From positions 1-27,622 of the forward strand of contig CAJULP010000006.1 in assembly GCA_910587295.1 (NCBI GenBank): a DNA stretch of 27,622 nt, read 5' to 3'. The translations under genes were made by a program, and so were the position numbers. The stretch is from an uncultured Lachnospiraceae bacterium (GTDB lineage Bacteria > Bacillota > Clostridia > Lachnospirales > Lachnospiraceae). The notes under the pieces are model-generated. The model made no database searches. It was not told where the DNA came from and saw only the letters and a list, made by a program, of their open reading frames with translations. Below are positions 23,781-27,622 of this stretch, in pieces. Each line of letters begins with the position of its first letter. The first letter of the stretch is position 1.

Positions 23781-25244
23781 ATGGCAACAATTCAGCTGAA
23801 TACTGAACGAAGCAATGGCACGATTAATAAAAATATTTACGGACACTTTTCCGAGCATTTGGGACGGTGTATTTATCAAGGGATTTTTGTGGGAAAAGAT
23901 AGTACAATTCCAAATGTAAACGGAATTCGCAGTGATGTGGTGGAAGCTCTGAAAAAAATCAAAGTACCGGTTCTTCGATGGCCGGGGGGCTGTTTTGCGG
24001 ATGAATATCACTGGGAAGATGGAATAGGTTCACAAGAGCAGCGTAAACGTATGGTAAACAACAATTGGGGAGGGCTGGTGGAGGATAATTCTTTTGGCAC
24101 CCATGAGTTCCTTGATCTCTGTGAACAGATAGGCTGTGAACCATATATTAACGCAAATGTAGGAAGCGGTACGGTTCGGGAGATGGCTGACTGGATAGAA
24201 TACTTGAACAGTGACAGCGATTCTACCATAGCGCAGAGACGCTGGGCAAATGGCAGAAAAGAAGCATGGGATGTGCGTTACTGGGGAATAGGCAATGAAA
24301 ACTGGGGTGGTGGCGGAAACATGCGGGCTGAGTATTATGCGGATGTGTATCGAAGGTATGCGACCTATTGCCGAAACTTTTGTGGTAAGGATCTGTACAA
24401 AATAGCATGCGGACCAGGCGGTGATGATTATCACTGGACGGAAGTGATGATGCAGCAGATTCGCCAGCTGGTTAATGCAATTACCCTTCACTACTATACT
24501 CTTCCAAATGGGGATTGGGAGAATAAGGGCAGTGCCACTGACTTTTCACTGGAAGAGTTTTACAGTACTCTGGTGAGAGCCCAGGGAATTGGTGCGGTTA
24601 TCAAAGGTCATTGTGATATTATGGATCGCTATGATCCAGAAAAGAAGGTCGGTCTGATTGTAGATGAGTGGGGCACATGGTGTGATGTGGAGCCAGGAAC
24701 CAATCCGTGTCTGTTGTATCAGCAGAATACGATGCGGGACGCACTGGTGGCAGCAATCACGCTTAATATTTTCAACCGTCATTGTGACCGTATTCCAATG
24801 GCGAATCTGGCACAGGCAGTGAATGTACTTCAGTCCGTGATTCTGACAAAGGGTAAAGAGATGGTGTTGACACCTACTTATCATGTATTTGATTTGTATC
24901 AGGCTCATCAGGGAGCAAAGGAGATTGATTGTTTCGTTCAGTCTAAGCAAGTTGGTGTTGATAGATGGAAAATTGGACAAGTTGCAGCTTCTGCATCAGA
25001 AAAAGATGGTGTAATAACTGTGACGATGGCAAACCTTTCCGCAGACCAAGGCACGGAAGTCATGTTACGAGGAACTTTGGCACGGCAGGTGGAGGGTCAG
25101 ATTCTGGTTGGATATATGAATCAGTATAATGATTTTGGAAAGAGCACGCTTTCCGTGGAAGAGTTCCATGATTACCAGGTCAGGGCTGATGAAGTGGCTG
25201 TTGCACTCCCGGCATGTTCTGTTCTGTCAATCAAAATACAGTAA
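23781..25244 (+). CDS. abfA: GH51 alpha-L-arabinofuranosidase
   Basis: A 487-residue intracellular arabinofuranosidase of family 51. It hydrolyses terminal alpha-L-arabinofuranosyl groups from arabinoxylan or arabinan fragments with retention of configuration. Marks: YGHFSEHLGRCIYQGIFVG at the start, VLRWPGGCFADEYHWEDGIG, acid/base E173 in WGIGNENWG and nucleophile E296 in LIVDEWGTW, followed by a C-terminal beta domain. The length and both glutamate positions agree with the Geobacillus-type enzyme. No signal peptide. The start is fixed by AGGAGGA (23768-23774) 6 bases upstream of 23781; a longer frame from 23601 would overlap GH43. With GH43 and GH3 it completes the cytoplasmic breakdown set. 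Confidence 0.96.
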   Translation: MATIQLNTERSNGTINKNIYGHFSEHLGRCIYQGIFVGKDSTIPNVNGIRSDVVEALKKIKVPVLRWPGGCFADEYHWEDGIGSQEQRKRMVNNNWGGLVEDNSFGTHEFLDLCEQIGCEPYINANVGSGTVREMADWIEYLNSDSDSTIAQRRWANGRKEAWDVRYWGIGNENWGGGGNMRAEYYADVYRRYATYCRNFCGKDLYKIACGPGGDDYHWTEVMMQQIRQLVNAITLHYYTLPNGDWENKGSATDFSLEEFYSTLVRAQGIGAVIKGHCDIMDRYDPEKKVGLIVDEWGTWCDVEPGTNPCLLYQQNTMRDALVAAITLNIFNRHCDRIPMANLAQAVNVLQSVILTKGKEMVLTPTYHVFDLYQAHQGAKEIDCFVQSKQVGVDRWKIGQVAASASEKDGVITVTMANLSADQGTEVMLRGTLARQVEGQILVGYMNQYNDFGKSTLSVEEFHDYQVRADEVAVALPACSVLSIKIQ

Positions 25245-25282
25245 AAATAATAAGAACATGGAAATTACGGAGGAGATTGCTT

Positions 25283-26827
25283 ATGAAATATCGTATAAAG
25301 GATTTTCCGGAGATATACCGGAACGTAGGGCAGATGAATGTAGAGGAATTACTCCGCTGCGTAATTTGTCCAAATATGACTTATGACAATCTGCCGTCTT
25401 ATTCTTCGCCAACGATGTTTCTTCATACAACAACGGCAGACAGAGCATTTGCTTCATCGGAAAGACTGAGTAGGCAAAGCAGTTATCCGTTGGTTCTTGC
25501 TGCAGACCTGGAACATGGAGCAGGAGAGGCGATTGACGATGCGGTCCGTTTTCCGTCCTTGCGTGCGGCAGCAGAAGCAGGGGAATCATCGCTTGCGTAT
25601 GAAATGGGCAGAGTGGCCGCAAAAGAAGCGATAGATGCTGGATTTTCTTGGAGTTTTGGTCCTTGCGTAGATATTATGTACAACAAAGAGAATCCAATCG
25701 TGGGGCTGCGAAGTGCGGGGAGTGATGCAGAGACAGTAATCCAGTATGCCGGAGCCTATATGGATGGGATGCAGGATAATGGATTGATCGCAACCCTTAA
25801 GCATTTTCCGGGTGACGGATACTGTGCGGATGATCAGCATGTCACTACTACAGAAAATCTTCTTTCCAGAGAAGAGTGGGATTCTTCTTATGGGAAAGTG
25901 TATGCTGAATTGATCCAGAGAGGCGCTATGGCAGTTATGGCGGGGCATATTGCTCTTCCGGTGTATGACGAAGCAGATCCGGTTACTGGTCTTTATCCCC
26001 CGGCAACATTGTCTGAGAATCTGCTGACGGGGCTGCTTCGGAAGAAGCTGGGATTTGAAGGGATTATCGTGTCTGATGCGGTTTATATGACCGGGTTTAG
26101 TGGATATATGCCGATTTATCGGGCCTGTGCAACTTTTCTGGAGGCCGGAGGGGATTGCCTGTTGTTTATGCATGAGACAGAGGAGTTTCTTATGGGAATG
26201 AAAAAATGTGTTGATGAAAAATTTTTGTCAATCGACGTTCTAAGAAACAGGGCATACAGGATGCTGTGTTTTGTACAGGAGTATGCTGAAAGTCACTTTG
26301 GAAACAGACAAGTAGATTTCGATCGTGAGAAAGCGGAAAAAGCATCTTCCTGCATTACAGATAAGGCAGTGAAAGTAGTACGTGACCGCACCGGTATATT
26401 GCCAATCAAGGTAGATGAAGTGACCAGCATAGCCCATGTAATTCTCTTTAATCCGTGGACAGAAGTGTGGCAAACAGGGAAAGAACTGACGGATAAATTC
26501 CGTAATCTGGCTGGAAGGGTGGACGAATTTCCTGATCCCGGTCCCTATAGTCTGATGGAGCTTGCAAAAAGTGGCGAATATGATTATATTATCTGCTCCA
26601 TTTTTGAATCCCCAAGCTATGGCTATAATTCTGCCAAGCTGTGCGGTCCAGCGGCACGTAATATGATGAATGGCTGGATGCGGTATGAGACACCGGTGGT
26701 ATTTATCAGCTATGATGGTGTACAGTTTAGTGAAACCTACAAGGCATGCACAGATACCATGATTAATACCCATGGTATTACTAATTATACTATTGATGTT
26801 GTAATGAACCGGTTACTAGGAAAGTAG
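25283..26827 (+). CDS. GH3 glycosidase, NagZ-type clade
   Basis: A 514-residue glycoside hydrolase family 3 enzyme. It has the single-barrel start of the family (PLVLAADLEHGAG), KHFPGDG (173-179) followed by D184 and H186 in DDQHVTTTENL, MAGHIALPVYD, and nucleophile D265 in GIIVSDAVYMTG. The KHFPG..D-H pattern is that of NagZ-like beta-N-acetylhexosaminidases, where His acts as acid/base; GH3 beta-xylosidases and beta-glucosidases instead use a distal glutamate and an SDW nucleophile motif. The C-terminal ~150 residues form a second domain. No signal peptide. It starts at 25283 after GGAGGAG (25269-25275), 7 bases away. Last intact gene of the operon. In an arabinose/xylose setting its true substrate is open: a GlcNAc- or other beta-glycoside cap, or phosphorolysis, are possible. 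Confidence 0.9.
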   Translation: MKYRIKDFPEIYRNVGQMNVEELLRCVICPNMTYDNLPSYSSPTMFLHTTTADRAFASSERLSRQSSYPLVLAADLEHGAGEAIDDAVRFPSLRAAAEAGESSLAYEMGRVAAKEAIDAGFSWSFGPCVDIMYNKENPIVGLRSAGSDAETVIQYAGAYMDGMQDNGLIATLKHFPGDGYCADDQHVTTTENLLSREEWDSSYGKVYAELIQRGAMAVMAGHIALPVYDEADPVTGLYPPATLSENLLTGLLRKKLGFEGIIVSDAVYMTGFSGYMPIYRACATFLEAGGDCLLFMHETEEFLMGMKKCVDEKFLSIDVLRNRAYRMLCFVQEYAESHFGNRQVDFDREKAEKASSCITDKAVKVVRDRTGILPIKVDEVTSIAHVILFNPWTEVWQTGKELTDKFRNLAGRVDEFPDPGPYSLMELAKSGEYDYIICSIFESPSYGYNSAKLCGPAARNMMNGWMRYETPVVFISYDGVQFSETYKACTDTMINTHGITNYTIDVVMNRLLGK

Positions 26828-26881
26828 GTGGTCGTAACAGACAATAATATAAAGTTATGGAATAAGAGGCTGTTTTAAAAG

Positions 26882-27146
26882 AATGCAGCATGGGAAGCAC
26901 CGCGACTTGTGGTGAAAAAGGATGGAACGCCACTCTGCGATATGGGCAGGGTCATTTCTCTGGATATGAAGGAAACTGGTACGTGATGTGATCCCAGCGT
27001 CAGTTTGTACCGGTAAATCAGGGGGCCTGGCTGTATCGGGCTCAGATTGACCGGGGAAACCGTGGAAGCTGGTATCCAATCCAGTCTGCATCACTAAGCC
27101 AGAGTATGGATGGGAAAATAACCACACTTTTGTAGTGGAAGTTTAA
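26882..27146 (+). pseudogene. frameshifted GH43 fragment
   Basis: No single open frame exists, but consecutive pieces in three frames read as one GH43-like segment. Frame one, from 26882: NAAWEAPRLVVKKDGTPLCD and on to SLDMKETG. Frame two: GNWYVM, a TGA where Trp is likely, SQRQFVPVNQGAWLYRAQID. Frame three, to the stop at 27144: PGKPWKLVSNPVCITKP then EYGWENNHTFVVE. The PEYGWENNHTFV element resembles the block just before the general-acid EGP motif of arabinan/arabinoside-type GH43 enzymes, and the fragment ends at that point. Two frameshifts, one stop and loss of both ends make it non-functional. It is distinct from the intact GH43 upstream. Family assignment is from memory of motifs. Confidence 0.55.
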
Positions 27147-27210
27147 TATGCAGTCGTAAATTGTAGATTTTTGAAAAAAATAGAAATATTTTTTAGTCCT
27201 AACTTGACAC

Positions 27211-27352
27211 TAGCTTATAGGAGTCAGTACGGAAGTGTGAACCCAGCGGGGATCATTGCGCCAACGATTGTGGCGACATTTGTGAGTACGTTGACGGCGG
27301 TGGTGTATTGTAAGGTGAAGGATAGAAAAGTGGAGAGCCTAAGGGCTCTCCG
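27211..27352 (+). pseudogene. right copy of the spmA 3' end (gene remnant)
   Basis: This segment encodes AYRSQYGSVNPAGIIAP and on to VSTLTAVVYC, nearly the same as the last ~40 residues of SpmA, but no upstream part of the gene is present. Relative to the copy at 11091-11229 it has about 12 substitutions in the first 100 bases. It also has an extra A in the GAAAAG run, which shifts the TAA stop out of frame, so the frame runs on to 27392. There is no start codon or ribosome-binding site in place. Best read as a leftover gene end at the right border of the sugar locus. Confidence 0.85.
27332..27351 (+). terminator. hairpin in the spmA-remnant, terminator-like
   Basis: GGAGAGCC (27332-27339), loop TAAG, GGCTCTCC (27344-27351): a perfect 8-bp stem. 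It corresponds to the spmA hairpin at 11210-11229 but is stronger. The following GTAATTGTTT is only moderately T-rich, so termination is uncertain. Confidence 0.45.
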
Positions 27353-27619
27353 TAATTGTTTAATGGAATTTATTATAGATATTTTGAAGTAGCGATATAA
27401 TTTTAATAATAAGCTATATAAAATTTTCTATACATAAAAAATATTGTGTTTTATTGGGAAAAGAATCATATTATTCGGGAATTAATTAGTGTCTGCTGAA
27501 CAACTTAAAATATTGATAAATACTGAATTTTCCAGCATTTTTTGTTATAATAATTGCATGGAACAAAGATATAATCGCTTTATTTTCTTGCAGAATTTTT
27601 ATAAAAGTCAGGAGATGCC
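27353..27619. other. AT-rich intergenic DNA
   Basis: About 270 very AT-rich bases with no convincing gene. Two TATAAT hexamers (27546-27551 and 27570-27575) could be -10 boxes for the gene starting at the window's end, but neither has a good -35 box at 16-18 bases. Confidence 0.5.
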
Positions 27620-27622
27620 ATG
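27620..27622 (+). CDS. start codon of a possible gene running off the window
   Basis: The window ends on ATG, 5 bases after AGGAG (27610-27614), a good ribosome-binding site and spacing. An ATG at 27615 in another frame overlaps it. Nothing can be said about the product. It might be the gene that followed spmA before the insertion, but that is untested. Confidence 0.35.

Noticed and set aside
25214..25282. GH3 gene starting at 25214
   Set aside because: Overlaps the GH51 end and lacks a ribosome-binding site; ATG 25283 has GGAGGAG at the right distance.
26861..26882. AAGAGGCTGTTTTAAAAG as an insertion-sequence end
   Set aside because: It resembles some transposon termini, but no matching inverted end, target duplication or transposase was found nearby.
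27171..27392. 73-residue open frame as a genuine small gene
   Set aside because: It is the spmA 3'-end remnant read through a shifted stop codon; no ribosome-binding site precedes its ATG.

Overview
The window looks like a chromosomal segment of a spore-forming, gut-type member of the Clostridia, most likely Lachnospiraceae. This rests on the clostridial rRNA/tRNA cluster without encoded CCA ends, the yaaO-yaaR-holB-yaaT-trmN-rsmI gene order typical of Firmicutes, a spore-maturation gene (spmA), and a carbohydrate locus of the YesMN/LplABC kind. The family is inferred from gene content and was not tested by alignment.

Layout. (1) 1-101: the 3' end of a 23S rRNA gene, with no 5S gene after it. 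(2) 194-874: seven tRNA genes (Asp, Val, Thr, Tyr, initiator Met, Phe, Lys) behind their own promoter. (3) 954-11221: a plus-strand housekeeping run with a clear promoter, comprising an HD-domain protein, an Orn/Lys/Arg decarboxylase-family protein, pyruvate kinase, a guanylate-kinase-like protein, YaaR, DNA polymerase III delta', a YaaT/RicT (PSP1) protein, TrmN-type methyltransferase, a DUF4015 lipoprotein, RsmI and SpmA. (4) 11222-11555: a structured-looking noncoding stretch. (5) 11556-26827: a complete carbohydrate-utilisation locus. A response regulator and sensor kinase are transcribed leftwards. Rightwards come two solute-binding proteins, a very long permease fusion, a second permease and three cytoplasmic glycosidases (GH43, GH51, GH3). 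(6) 26828-27622: debris, made of a frameshifted GH43 fragment, a second copy of the 3' end of spmA, AT-rich DNA and the first codon of a possible next gene.

How the sugar locus should work (inference from families): the YesM-like kinase senses an extracellular arabinose/xylose-containing oligosaccharide and activates the AraC-type regulator, which turns on the divergent operon. Binding protein(s) and the two permeases import the oligosaccharide, using an ATPase encoded elsewhere. GH51 removes arabinofuranose, GH43 removes xylose or arabinose, and the NagZ-type GH3 removes a further beta-linked sugar. None of the three glycosidases has a signal peptide, so final breakdown is inside the cell.

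Most noteworthy: the whole sugar locus lies between spmA and a diverged duplicate of the spmA 3' end, which suggests an inserted island. The first permease carries about 550 extra N-terminal residues that look like three tandem copies of a four-helix membrane module. The divergent control region holds a long imperfect inverted repeat, one arm of which covers the kinase promoter.
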